The translations under genes and the position numbers were made by a program. From Rapana venosa (lineage: Eukaryota; Mollusca; Gastropoda; Neogastropoda; Muricidae), in NCBI GenBank assembly GCA_028751875.1, contig CM054154.1:56051679-56115678 (forward strand): 64,000 bases of DNA. The letters are read 5' to 3'. Every line of letters starts with the position of its first letter. The first letter of the stretch is position 1. Shown piece by piece: positions 1 through 10,312 of this stretch. The notes below the pieces were generated by a model. That model had not been told where the DNA came from. It did not search any database and was given only the letters and a program-made list of their open reading frames with translations.

Positions 1-189
1 GCGGGTGGGGGGAATTGGGGGTACGGGTTGGAATGGGGAGGTTTGATGTGGAGTGAGCTTAATGCTGATAAAGATTACTCAAGATGTCATGCGAATAGCG
101 TAAAGCACACTAACCTGTCAGTCAGGCACGTACAGTCCATTGGTGAGGTGAGTACCTCACTCTTTGCTGATGCCCTGTAACTTAGTGCT

Positions 190-198
190 GAGCTGTAA

Positions 199-237
<39 letters not shown>

Positions 238-620
238 CTCTCTCTCTCTACTCTCTCTCTCCCTCTCTCTTTGTGTGTGTGTGTGGATGAGAGAGACAGA
301 AAGAGAGAGATTCTCCCCCCCCCTCCCCCCAAAACACTTTACATGGATCTATTCTTATAACACGTAGGTCATCATCATCGCCATCTCTCTCTACCTCCCT
401 CCAACCTCCTCCTCCCTCCACCCCCTCTACTCTCCTCTCTCTCCTCCTACCCTCCACCCTCTCTCCTCTCCTCCTCCACCCCTCTCCTCTCCCTCCTCAC
501 CCTCTCTCTCCTCCTCCACGGGGGGCTCTCTCTCTCCCCCTCCACCGATCTCTCTCTCCCTCCTTCCTCCCTCTCTCTCTTCCTACATTCGCCTCTTACT
601 CTTCCTACATTCTCCCCCAT
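190..620. repeat. (CT)n microsatellite and CT-rich tract
   Basis: A near-pure (CT)n run lies at about 203-275, followed by a short (GT)n, a C-run and an impure CCT/CTC-rich tract to about 600. Reading frames here translate only into Leu-Ser or Arg-Glu repeats and are not genes. The same tract recurs at about 16,595-17,025. Confidence 0.9.
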
Positions 621-1345
621 ACTTTAACCTTCTGTGACTTTGGGAGCTGTTCCTTAGATAATGTAAAGTAATAAAATTAATAAATTATAGATCATAGTCT
701 TAGTGCAATGACGAAAGTAAACGATTCGGTTGTTGACGATGGATGGCAATGTAATCATGATGATAACACTGATGATTATCAATAAGCATCATTGCCATCA
801 AAAACGTGAACGGTATAACAAGTACAGCTCATTACTAGTTACGACTAACAATGAAAAAAAGGATAAAAAGGCACTGTTCACTAAACTTCACAACACACAC
901 TCCACACTCTCTCTCTTCTCCTCTCCTCTCTTCCTTCCCTCTCTCTTTAACTAACCTCACTCAATCCATCTCACCTATCCCGTAATCTCTGCAGACCGTT
1001 GTGGGCACCATGGAAGATTTGCCCATCCAGCTTCCTCCATCCTAGCGGTTTTCAGCTTTCCCTGCAAGACGTTACACTCAAGGCCAGTCCACTATCTGAT
1101 GGTCTTCCTATATATTCTCTGTCTGCCTCTTCGTCTCCTCCTTGTACTGTTCCCTGCTAGCGCGCCGTTAGCGCGCGAGCAACACACACACCACACACAC
1201 ATCGCACGACCACACGCACACGCCACGCACACACACAAGGTCAGTGACCCGACACCAGATGGCATATTTGTCTTCGCAGGAGAAGTAAACTGCAGTGCTG
1301 TAAACGGTCATAACTTCAAGCAGAACATTAGCCACCCCATTAAAT
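621..1345. other. anonymous DNA, no gene recognised
   Basis: AT-rich then mixed sequence with a small CT tract (905-945) and an impure CA tract (1,183-1,241). I see no conserved domain, splice-bounded exon or known repeat in either strand. It is repeated in the second duplication copy. Confidence 0.5.
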
Positions 1346-1811
1346 GGCACGCCGGCCAATCTCCCGTCACGCATACACTGGCAAGCCGGCATCCTCCCGT
1401 CACGCATAAAATGGAAAGCCGGCTATCATCCCGGTCACGGCTATAAATGGGCAAGCCGGCTTCATCCCGTCACGCACAAATGGCAAGCTGCTCTCAATCC
1501 CGCCACGCACAAATGGGAAGCCGGATATCATCCCGTCACGCAAAAATGGCAAGCCGGCTATCATCCCGTCACTGCACAAATTGGCAAGCCGAGCTATTCA
1601 TCCGTCACGCAAATGGGCAAGCCGGCCATATCCCGTCACGCATAATTGGCAAGCCGGCTATCATCCCGTCACGCATAAATGGCAAGCCGGCTATCATCCC
1701 GTCACGCATAAATGGCAAGCCGGCTATCATCCCGTCACGCATAAATGGCAAGCCGGCTATCATCCCGTCACCCATAAATGGCAAGCCGGCCATCGACCCG
1801 TCACGCATACC
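1346..1811. repeat. 33-bp minisatellite, about 14 units
   Basis: Fourteen tandem units with consensus GGCAAGCCGGCTATCATCCC followed by GTCACGCATAAAT. Units 10-13 are nearly identical and the earlier ones carry substitutions and 1-2 base indels, so the array is more homogeneous at its right end. Each unit contains the palindrome GCCGGC. Three overlapping frames stay open because 33 is a multiple of three; this is a by-product and not a protein gene. Repeated at 17,751-18,217. Confidence 0.95.
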
Positions 1812-1847
1812 ACAGCTGAGCTGCCCCTGTCCTACCACAGAGGCAGC

Positions 1848-1957
1848 AGACAGCAGGCAGACAGGCAGCAGACAGGCAGCAGACAGGCAGCAGACAGCAG
1901 ACAGCAGGCAGCAGGCAGCAGACAGCAGGCAGCAGACAGCAGGCAGGCAGCAGACAG

Positions 1958-1988
<31 letters not shown>

Positions 1989-2006
1989 CAGGCAGGCAGG
2001 CAGGGT
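1848..2006. repeat. GCAGACA/GGCAG microsatellite
   Basis: Interspersed CAGACAG, CAGCAGG and CAGGCAGG blocks. This is one of the places where the two duplication copies differ in length; copy 2 (18,253-18,411) lacks part of the middle block. Confidence 0.9.
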
Positions 2007-3255
2007 GAGGAGGGCCAGAACTGCACTGCCTGGAATGCTAGGCGCCGGTGCCGCTGCTCTGCTCCTGCACTGAGGACTCTGAGGAAGTCTGCTGTCCGCC
2101 TGGCCCCACCCTTCCAAGCCCCCTGTCAAAGTCACCTTTTGCTTCTTCTTCTTCTCCAGATTTGCTGGAAAAAGGCAGGGAACGGGCTTGGTAGGCGAAC
2201 AGAGAGGAGAGACAGACAAGAGGAGAGAGAGACAGAGAGAGACAGAGGAAGAATTCTAGTACAGAATGTCCGATAGTGGGGGTTGCTATTTAACTGAACG
2301 AACCCCCAACATTTTCTTCACGGGGGGGGGTGGGGGGGGTTGGAGGGGGTGGAGAAAGGGCGTTTAACCATTGTGTGCTGGATGCTCTGGAACGTCGGCC
2401 AACACGTGGGACTTGCTTCATGATTGACCCAGAGAGCGAAGCACGTGTGGATTCGGGAGAGTTGTTTTCACAACAGACTGCTCAGACAGGGATTTCAACA
2501 CCCCCACCACTCGGACGTTTCCAATCTGGCTCTGACGCTCGTGGTGGCTCAGCAACATAGCCACCCTCCTCTCCTCTTCCTTCATCGACACGCTCAGTAC
2601 AGCAGCTCCCTTGCTGTGGATAATAGGTTCAGAATTTTGTAATGCCATTTAAGTCAGGCAGACCTTACTTGTACACACCAAAAATCAACAATTACCAATT
2701 AGGAGCGACAACGCCTTTGCCTGAAGTTAAGCTCCGACAAGTAAGGACCAGAACATCCATTCGGCAGGCGAGATACATGTTATCTTCGAATCTTTATGGA
2801 AAGAAAGGCAGCAGGAGAAGGACCCATGAAGCAGAAAAACGGACATTGAAGGCTGTGACAGAAGAAAGGAAAACGGCAGAACAAAGAGAGGGATAAGAAA
2901 GGGGGAAATTGCCTCGCACACACAAACTTCCAAAAGGGTGGTGGGTGGGTAGGGGGTGGGGGGGGCGTGAGGGTATTTTAATGCCAGGCCCCTGGCTGGC
3001 TTCCCAATGGGAGACGAACCATACCTGCCACACAGCTCACTCATCCCTTGGTCGGGACGAACCGTTGGGGTACCCGCACGGACCGCTGCAAGTGGACCTC
3101 CAAATGGTTCTGTCCTGGGCATATCACCTTTCTACCTTTTTACACATTAAAACCCTCCACCGGTTTTCTGCTTTCAGGAGGTTTGGTTACAGTGGAGGCC
3201 GGTCCACTCCCTTGATGTTGGATATCCAGCTTTTGCGTGTCGTCCATTCGATACC
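2007..3255. other. anonymous DNA, no gene recognised
   Basis: Mixed-composition sequence with a small GA tract (2,198-2,250), an oligo-G/T run (2,323-2,362) and a second G-run (about 2,938-2,968). Open frames here are under 135 codons and match nothing I know. Repeated in copy 2 of the duplication. Confidence 0.45.
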
Positions 3256-3575
3256 AGACATTTATTTATCTCACAGAAACTGATAAAGGGGAAAGCACCG
3301 TACGATACAAGGACATATTTATATATTCACAGAACTGATAATGGGGGAAGCACCGTACGAAAACAAAGGGGACATATTTATTTATTCTCAGTTAGAAATG
3401 ATATGGGGGAAGGCACATACGATACATCGGACATATTTATTTATTCACAGAACTGATAATGGGGGAAGCACCATACGATACAAGACATATTTATTTATTC
3501 ACAGAACTGATAATGGGGGAAGCACCGTACGATACAAGACATATTTATTTATTCACAGTTAGAACTGATAAAGAC
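3256..3575. repeat. 54-59-bp tandem repeat, about 5.5 units
   Basis: Units begin ACATATTTATTTATTCACAG and continue with AACTGATAATGGGGGAAGCA and a CGATACAAG-type end. Units differ by small indels, and the last is partial. The second copy (about 19,661-19,978) differs mainly in units 4 and 5. Confidence 0.9.
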
Positions 3576-3797
3576 ACACAAGCACGCTTGTGAGTATAAT
3601 ATATCCATATCTATATGATTATATGATGGTTTACAACGTCTTCATCAGCATAAAATTAATGATTTATCAAAGGACGGGAAGTACACAGTCACAAAGGAAA
3701 ACAACAATTTCATCTTTTTAGGGACAGCATTTCAAACTCTTGTCTCAGTTAGGGCCCTTCATTTGTCCGGAATCTTGTACGTACTGATTTGATCTTC

Positions 3798-4066
3798 GGG
3801 GACGGAATAGCTCAGTGGTCACAGCACTCACTTTCCCCAAGCTAAGGTTAAGCAGCATTGAGCGTGGTTACCAAATGGATGGGCGACCATTTGCGCGCCT
3901 TGGCTTCAGTACAGTCTCCCAGTTCACCCAGCTTTAAATAGGTTTCTGCCCTCTTTAGGGTCAGGGAAGATAAAGCAGCGAGGGAGAGGAGATGGGCGCC
4001 GCCCTCAGTATGCTGGCCCCTGGAGAAGCTGAGGTCTGCATAGGTTATGGGAACCCTTTACCTTTC
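3798..4066 (+). mobile_element. SINE with chimeric tRNA/5S rRNA-like head
   Basis: The head carries a tRNA-type box A, TAGCTCAGTGG, within about 15 bases of the start. It is followed not by a tRNA box B but by sequence resembling the internal control region of 5S rRNA: AAGGTTAAGCAGCATTGAGC, a GGTTACC link and TTGGATGGGCGACC-like box C. The body contains GGGAGAGGAGATGGGCGCC (3,982-4,000), and the tail is CCTTTACCTTT. Imperfect flanking repeats ATTTGATCTTC (3,787-3,797) and ATTTTTGTCTTC (4,067-4,078) suggest a target-site duplication. A closer-to-consensus copy is at 60,687-60,988. Transcription by RNA polymerase III is inferred from the promoter-like boxes. Confidence 0.8.
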
Positions 4067-4276
4067 ATTTTTGTCTTCTGAATGTTTATTTACACAAAGG
4101 ATTTGCAGCACTGGCAGGTCTGCACCCCCCCTCATAGAAGTTGACATGGAGATCGTAAAAAATGCCCCCACTTAAAATTCATCAGGACGCCGCCGAGATT
4201 CGAACCCCGGACTTGATGGACCCATGGGGATAGAAGTCAAACGTTTAACCACTATGGCTATAGCATCCGTCGAAGG
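4067..4276 (-). mobile_element. tRNA-derived SINE, 5' part, interrupted by the 5S/tRNA SINE
   Basis: Read on the minus strand, the head has a box A (TAGCCATAGTGGTTAAACG) and a box B (GGGGTTCGAATCTC) spaced as in a tRNA gene, then a body with GCAGACCTGCCAGTGCTG. The body stops at CAGAAGAC where the other SINE is inserted. The sequence on the far side, minus strand from 3,797 downwards, resumes with GAAGATCAAATC, which fits the next part of this SINE type as I remember it. The 3' end was not located. Confidence 0.7.
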
Positions 4277-4845
4277 ATCCTTTGAAAAGCATGCAATGGG
4301 GATCAATAAGTGTGTACCTGCCAAGTGGTCAGCCTTAGTGGACAATGACAAGAAACCCAACACTGCAGACAACTTGAAGTGCTGACACAGGCAAGAAAAA
4401 CTGGGGGGGGCGCGGGGGGGGGGGCCTGTCTTGGATCTTTACATGCATGTACTCTCAACGACAACACACTGACCACAGACACACAGGCACTGAGGGGGGG
4501 GGATGGGGGGCGGGGCAAGTTCAATGTTAGCGTATTTAATTATCCCTGTGGTAGGTCTCAAGTATATATTTATTTATAAAAAATATATTTAAGGTACTAA
4601 TCTATCTGGTTTGACGTTTTTAAATTCGTTTTATGGAAGACTTTTTAAAAACGAATCATTATACAAATACGCAAATGAATGGATAAGCATATAGAAATAC
4701 GCATCAACATTTACAATAGAGTGATGTGTTTCTGGTTTGGTTTTTTTTGTTAGGAGGGGGTGGAGGTCCTAAAATCCTTATTTAATCTTTCATACTCAAT
4801 ATTTGACCTTTATTATTTTAATTTTGATAATTGGTTCAAGTGATG
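4277..4845. other. anonymous DNA with G-runs, no gene recognised
   Basis: Contains two interrupted G-runs (about 4,404-4,430 and 4,494-4,516) and AT-rich sequence. No domain or known repeat is recognised. Confidence 0.4.
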
Positions 4846-5175
4846 GAAGAGAGAGAGTAGAGAGACGAGAGATGAGAGGAGAGAGAAGAGAGAGAGAGGA
4901 TAAGAGAGAGGAGAGTAGAGAGAGAGACGAGACTGAGAGAGAGAGAGAGCGGTGTAGGGCCCCTTCCTGTTAGTTATCTTGTTGGCAAATGTGCTTGTAC
5001 TTTCCGAGGATTGGCGGGTACATGAGTTATCAGAGCACCTCGTGTCCTGTGTGTGTGTGTGTGTGTGACTGTGAGGTGTGTGTGTGTGTGACTGTGTGTG
5101 TGTGTGTGTGGGTGTGTGTGTGTGTGTGTGTGTGTGACTGTGTAGTGTGTGTAATGGGGGGGGGGGTGGGTGTGG
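4846..5175. repeat. (GA)n tract followed by (GT)n microsatellite
   Basis: Interrupted GAGA sequence occupies about 4,846-4,950, and (GT)n with GACT interruptions occupies about 5,051-5,150, ending in a G-run. Long open frames across it encode Thr-His or Cys-Val repeats and are not genes. Confidence 0.9.
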
Positions 5176-5700
5176 CAAATCTGAGGCAGCTTGGGAGTAA
5201 GGACAGAAGTTAGGGAGGGGTGGTGGTGGTTGAGCGTTCCCCAGCTGAACACTGGGAGGAGAATCCCCGCACACGCCCTCAGACTCTCTTCCCCGGCCCC
5301 CCCTGGGAATGACTATGAGCTCACTGGGGTGTGGTGTGCACATGCACCTGACTTCCTCACCCATGGACAGCCACGCTGCTGCTTCAAAGGACCGCTCTGT
5401 CTGTCTGTCAGTTCGTGCAGAGAAGCAGAGAAGAAGAGAGGACGTGGATGATGGAAGGAGGCTGCCCAGATTGAAGCCAGTCCCCCCCCCCCCCCTACAA
5501 CACGTTAGTGTTGACCTTGGCTCTGCACTTAGCAGCACACAACTGACACACTTTCCGCCAAGGTCAGCTATCAGTGGGTACACACCACCACACACTACGG
5601 ACATACCTCTATACACACACGCCACGCGCCGCAAACACACATTACACACACGCGTGCGGCCATTGTATATTATTTTGTAATACTTTTTTTGTAAAACACA
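5176..5700. other. anonymous DNA, no gene recognised
   Basis: Mixed sequence with a C-run (5,484-5,495). The most divergent part of the duplication falls here (5,205-5,265 and 5,445-5,505). No gene is recognised. Confidence 0.4.
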
Positions 5701-5722
5701 ACGCGCGCGCGCGCGCGCGCAG
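5701..5722. repeat. alternating (CG)n tract
   Basis: About 20 bases of uninterrupted CGCG, following a CA-rich stretch. Alternating purine-pyrimidine DNA of this kind can adopt Z-form; that is general knowledge, not shown here. A second copy lies near 22,098. Confidence 0.85.
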
Positions 5723-5744
5723 CGATCTCTATCGCTCTCTCTCG

Positions 5745-5912
5745 CCAGAACATTTTCCCTTACGTTGTAAACTGTACCGCTTCGGAAAGTAGGCCACTGT
5801 GTGCCGGTGGGAACTGATCATAAATTTTACCAAACTGCATGCACACGGGGCTGAATGTAAAAAGAGCATATGAGTGCTATTCCATCATCCTCTAAATAAA
5901 ATAAATAGATGG
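5745..5912 (+). mobile_element. 3' part of a tRNA-type SINE
   Basis: The segment from CGCTTCGGAAAGTAGGCC through GTGTGCCGGTGGGAACTGAT to CATCATCCTCTAAATAAAAT matches the 3' halves of the SINEs at 14,385-14,725 and 50,763-51,075. The tRNA-like head and the GATGAGACTATAAACC core are missing, so this is a 5'-truncated copy. The second duplication copy is at about 22,140-22,310. Confidence 0.7.
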
Positions 5913-6296
5913 ACTCTCTCTCTCCCTCTCTCATGTGCATATGCATTCAAACGCTCACATTCTCATTCTTACTCATTCTTCCCTCTTTCTCCTATCGTCT
6001 AATAACTATCAGGTAAAGTGGAAATGACGTTAAATGTAGATCACACACACACACCACACGCAATCCCCCCCCCTCCCCCCACACACCCCCCCCCCTACCA
6101 ACACACACAGAGTGTGAATATTTAAAAAACAGTCTGTTTGTTTGATTTGTATGGCTTGTTTTGTTTAGGTTTTTATTCTATGTGTGCCTATATATATGAT
6201 TTTTTTTTTAGATTGGATGGCAGATGAAATAAAAGTAAATTGCACCACTTGATTCAATTGTATCCATCTGAAATAGAAACTTTAACTCTGGAACTT

Positions 6297-6351
6297 TGAC
6301 ACACACACACACATACACCAACGCGCTCGCGCTCGCAGACAGACACACACG

Positions 6352-6385
<34 letters not shown>

Positions 6386-6388
6386 AGG
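6297..6388. repeat. (CA)n microsatellite with CG interruptions
   Basis: CA repeats broken by a CGCTCGCGCTCGCAG block and ending in GGCGCGCGCAC. A smaller CA/C-run tract lies at 6,041-6,111. No gene is seen from 5,913 to 6,451. Confidence 0.85.
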
Positions 6389-6451
6389 CGCGCGCACATA
6401 ATGATTTTACTTGAAATTCAACAGAAAGTTTGCAGGAAAAAAAAAAATATA

Positions 6452-6887
6452 TATCATCATCATCATTTAACCAACTCCCAGTGGTGTGTGAGCAGCAACA
6501 AAGCGCTTCAACTCCTGCCTATCCTGGGCCCAACCTAGTAACGGGATCACCAGGAGGTGATGCATGGCCTTCATTCACTTTCTCCGTCTCCTCCACGGGT
6601 GCTTTGGTCTTCTTCCTCTCCGGCTTTGGCCCTCAGCATTCATACGAGTCTACTGGACCGGGAGGTCCTTCGGCACGCAAAGTAGATATGTTCTCTGTTG
6701 ATGTTCGTAACTTCTCTTCTTTTACGGACAGGGTTGTTAGCCCTGTGCCCAACCCCCAACCTGGGAGGGTTCCACCTTAGTCGCCTCTTACGACCATGCC
6801 TGGATGGAGGGCATGGATCCTATTCTTGGGCAATGTCGCTTGCAAGCATTACCAAGGGAGTCCCAAGGGGGGGCCATATAATATATT
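6452..6887 (-). mobile_element. short non-autonomous derivative of LINE family F
   Basis: On the minus strand this 430-bp element starts like the 5' end of family F (GGGACTCCC, then a conserved stretch including GGTTGGGGGTTGGGCACAGG and AACAACCCTGTCC). It then jumps to a 3' end of F type (GGATAGGCAGGAGTTGAAGC, TGCTGCTCACACACC) and finishes in a GATGATGATGAT tail. The middle endonuclease and reverse transcriptase regions of the LINE are absent. This looks like an internally deleted copy that could be mobilised in trans; mobility is inferred. The second duplication copy is at 22,847-23,280. Confidence 0.7.
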
Positions 6888-6966
6888 ATGTTTACTATCA
6901 TATATATATATATTATTATATATATATATTATATATATATTATATATATATATATATATTTATAAT
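6884..6966. repeat. (TA)n tract between two F-family elements
   Basis: TA dinucleotides with ATTATT interruptions. It touches the 5' end of the short F derivative on its left and the 3' tail of the full F copy on its right. Confidence 0.9.
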
Positions 6967-7499
6967 ATCATCATCATCACTCTTCATTAGCCTTACACCA
7001 GCGGTGTGTAGGGCAGCCACACAAGCGCTTCCACTCCTGCCTATTCTGGGCCAACCTAGTACCTGATCCCCAAGAGTGCTCGAATGGCCTAAATCTCACT
7101 TTTCTACAGTTCTTCTCACGTGCTGTGGTTCTTCCTTTCTTTTTCACCTTCCTTCTGGGGTCAAGTGCAATGCTGTTTCTTGTGATTGACTGTTTTGGGG
7201 TCTATTCAAGAGGATGTGCCAATCACTTCCACCGTCGTCTGGTGATTATGGTTCCCATGTCTTCTTGCCTGCATCTCAGTAGCTAGGTCTTCATTGGAGA
7301 TCTTCTTGGCCAAAAAATCCGGAGAATTCTTCGACGGCATATGGTGTGGAAGGATCGAAGTTTGGTTAAGATCCACTTCCGTCATCCTCCGGCACTCAGA
7401 ACCGTACGGGGCGTAGACACAACACAGCTCTGGTATAGCCTTCAGTTGGTGTTTGGTGCTGTACTGAGTTGATCTAAGATATTGCTTCATTCCCTAAAA

Positions 7500-8650
7500 C
7501 ACAATTCCTGGCCTTCGCCCAGTCTGTTGTGGATGTCTATCTCGCGCCCGGCGCCCCGCCCTCTGGTTGTGATGCTACCAAGGTATGGAATTGTCTGTCT
7601 GTGCCAGGTCAGTTCCATTCACTTTCCACATGGGGCTGGTGTGTTCACATTGAGCGACATTGTCTCCGTTTTCTTGGTGCTGATATGAAGCCCCACTTGG
7701 TTGTCGAATGTTTGGAGTCTGGTCGGTCTTCTCCTGGATTGTGGTGTGTGTGCGGACAGCACGCGCCAGGTCATCCGCAATAGTTCAAGGCCGTCTAGTG
7801 TTGAGAACGGCTCCAGAGAATCCCTCTTGGGGTGTCTTCTGTCGTTTCCTCATCACCAATCAATGGCCAGATTGAGAGAAATGCGGACATCACAAACATC
7901 TTGTCTTTCTCCAGTCTTGACTTCGAAGGGACAGTGTTGCTATGGCCCCACAGGGGCATCTGAGTTGTCATAGAAGCTTTTGATAAGGTGTACACAGTTA
8001 ACGCATGGGATGCATAGTGTCGAAGGTACTCCAAAGGCTGTCTCTGTGAATGCTGTCAAATGCCCTTTTTGTAAAGTCCAAAAAATTCAATAACAGTGGT
8101 CTTTGCCACTTGTGCACTGTTCGGATGATGTTCTGAGCGTGAAATATTGGGTCTATAGAGCATCGTTGCTCCTGAAACCTGTTGTTCTTTCTCCAAAGCA
8201 TCGACCACAGCGTCTGATATTTCTTTGATGTGTAGACCTTGGCAGTATCTTGCTTGCACAGACAAAAAAAAAAGAGTTGATTACCTCCAGTTGTGCAGTT
8301 GATCAGGGTTCCTTTCTTGGGGATTTTGACTATCACTCCTTTGGTCCAGTCATCAGGTACTTTTTCGTTCTTCCATGCAGCTGTGAACGTGGTTGCAGTA
8401 TGTCAGCTGCTGTTTCAGTATCTGCCTTGAACAGTTTCGGCACCAAGGTTGTCCTGGCATGGTGACTTGCCGTTCTTGAGAGTCATTGAATGCAGCCACT
8501 ATCTCTTCCTTTGTTGGGGGGTTGACGTCCATGTCTTAGTCTTATTTGTAGCTTCTGGGATGTAGGCTGTCTCGTCCAGGTGGTGGTCGGTTGAGAACTT
8601 CCTGGAAGTGTTCTGCCCATCTTTATTCTTGTCTTTCTCTGCTTGTCAAC
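7500..8650 (-). pseudogene. reverse transcriptase domain of element F, frameshifted
   Basis: Read on the minus strand, recognisable blocks are VKIPKKGTLINCTN (about 8,330-8,290), the QRPLLLNFLDFTKRAFDSIH motif-A block near 8,080 with the catalytic Asp inside DFTKRAFD, and a motif-C-like ADDLA at about 7,765. The enzyme would copy the element RNA at the nicked target site. The blocks sit in different frames separated by single-base indels, so no continuous protein is encoded. Flanking blocks (endonuclease upstream, GHV-type C-terminal region downstream) follow the usual LINE order. Some indels may be consensus errors. Confidence 0.8.
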
Positions 8651-9109
8651 CGTTTCCCTTGTCTGTCCCTGATTGGTCCCCCAAGCGCTCCTCTTTAATT
8701 TGTTGCTTACTTTCTTGGTGATATTGTAAGACTCTCCTTGCTCTCCTTGGGCCGCCGCTCTTATGACTCAGCTGCCAGCTGTACATTGACTTCTCTCTTG
8801 TCACGGCGGCGGTCTCTTCACTTTCCAGGTGGCCTTCTCTGTACAACTCTTCCTGCCTCTCTCGTTGCCGTGGAGACGTTACTAGCCAGAAGTCTATCTG
8901 GTTCTCTCTTCTTTCTTTGGATGGCATCGAGGGTCTCTTGTTGGATCCAGTCATTGGGGGTCTTCTTCTTTGGATGGCCGATGTTGTCATTGCTGCTCTC
9001 AGTGTAAGTTTAAAGATCTGCTTCCATGTCGTTTCTATGTCATGATTTCTGTCATGTTTGCAGGATGTGGAATCCGTTCTCAGATCGTTGACGAATGCAG
9101 ACTTCACGT

Positions 9110-9960
9110 TGGGTGTCTCTCAATCGAGGGTACAAATCGCGCTTGCGTGGATGGTATTGTGTTTTTCTTCAGTTTTATCTGGATGTGTGCTGTCACAGGG
9201 ATGATTCGCTTCCCGACATCCGCACTTTCGCTGGTTCTCACATCCTGAAGAGATTCTTCTCCACGTACCATTGATCATCAGATGGTCAATTAGGTTCATA
9301 TCTCTCCCATTCGTGCGGACGCCCAAGTCAGCTTTGTGATGTCCGGTGCGTGAATAGGGTTCCCTACTATCACTAAGTTGTTCATGCGCAGAACTCCACA
9401 AGTCTCTCACCGTGTCATTTCTGTTTCCCCACCCCATGTTTTACCAAGACTCTTCTCATAGTCGGTGTTGTTGCTTTCAACCTTGGCATTGAGGTCACCC
9501 CATGATGACGATGAGGTCATTGGCGTGGGGCTTTTCTCTGTCTCTGTCTTGAGATGGTGGTGTTGTCATCTTTGCTCTAATCCGTTGTGTTGTTGGTTGG
9601 TGCGTAGAAATGGATGATGGTGATGTTGATGTGCCTTCCTTCAGTCTCGCTCTCAATTAGTATGCTGTTGATGGGCTTCCACTCATAAGGCATCGATCAC
9701 GCCTTTTTGAGGATGATGGCACTCACAATCGGGGTGCGGGTCGTTCCATCTATCCCAGCGTAGAGGACGGTTTATCGTGGTGGTTCTCATTCTCCCAGAT
9801 CCAGTACATCTACTCTACGCTTACTCCTAGGACATGGGAGGTTGAATCTTCTCAGCTTATTGTTACCTGTGCCGCTTGCCCGTATCATACATCGTCTTCA
9901 CGTTCCTATTGTCCTAGTCTGATCTTAGTTTTGTGGTGTTCTGGTCTTCACTTATCCTGC
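9110..9960 (-). pseudogene. AP-type endonuclease domain of element F, frameshifted
   Basis: The minus strand contains GDLNAKVESNN at about 9,505-9,470 (the GDxN motif of the exonuclease-endonuclease-phosphatase family). It also contains NGRDMNLIDHLMINGTWRR at about 9,315-9,260, equivalent to the motif around the second catalytic block. The N-terminal WNV.T(L/M)Y..GK block appears around 9,890 with a frameshift. This domain would nick target DNA for target-primed reverse transcription. At least four frame changes break it. Confidence 0.75.
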
Positions 9961-10232
9961 TGGTAGCTTCCTCTCGCTTTGGACCAACATGCAGTCATTC
10001 GAGTTCTCACTGCACTCGGTGAGGGTCCTTCGCACAGCAAACAGTACAAGGTTTTCTTGTTGCTGTTCTGTAATGCTCTTTTTTTACGGGACAGGGTTGT
10101 TAGCACTGTGCCCAACCCCCAACCTGGAGAAGGGTTCCACCTGTCGCCTCTTACGACATGCCTCGGTTGGAGGGCAGGGATACTATTTTGCAATGCTCGC
10201 TTTGCAGCATACCCCGGGTGTCCACGGGGGTA

Positions 10233-10312
10233 TTATATATATATTTATATATATTATATTTATATATTTATATATATTATATATTATATATTATATTTAT
10301 ATATAGTATAAT
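10233..10312. repeat. (TA)n tract at the 5' end of element F
   Basis: TATATAT and ATTTATATAT blocks directly abut the CCCGGGTGTCCACGGGGG edge of element F. Confidence 0.9.

Larger units (their letters stand above)
1..8196. repeat. 8.2-kb direct duplication, copy 1
   Basis: This whole stretch recurs in the same orientation at 16,406-24,588. The offset is 16,405 at the left end and drifts to about 16,395 by 6.4 kb, so the differences are mostly small indels. They cluster in tandem repeats and homopolymers (about 1.93, 3.48-3.6, 5.2, 5.45 and 5.8-6.3 kb). The match begins at base 1, so the unit may extend left of the window. It ends inside the reverse transcriptase region of element F, just after CCTGTTGTTCTTTCT at about 8,196. 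It may be a real segmental duplication or a collapsed or haplotypic assembly duplicate; the sequence alone cannot decide. Confidence 0.93.
6967..10235 (-). mobile_element. non-LTR retrotransposon F, near full length, degraded
   Basis: The minus strand reads, in order, a conserved 5' leader (about 10,235-10,080), the start of a coding region, an endonuclease domain (about 9,960-9,110), a linker, a reverse transcriptase domain (about 8,640-7,500) and a C-terminal region ending near 6,990, followed by a GATGATGAT tail. Its length of about 3.3 kb suits a compact single-ORF LINE of the RTE type or a relative; clade assignment is tentative. Many frameshifts make the copy non-functional as written. 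(TA)n lies at both ends. The second duplication copy retains only the 3' part (23,360-24,588). Confidence 0.8.

Noticed and set aside
1346..1811. 33-bp repeats as a CRISPR array or a repeat protein
   Set aside because: Units are directly adjacent without spacers, and all frames stay open only because 33 is divisible by three. The setting is eukaryotic.
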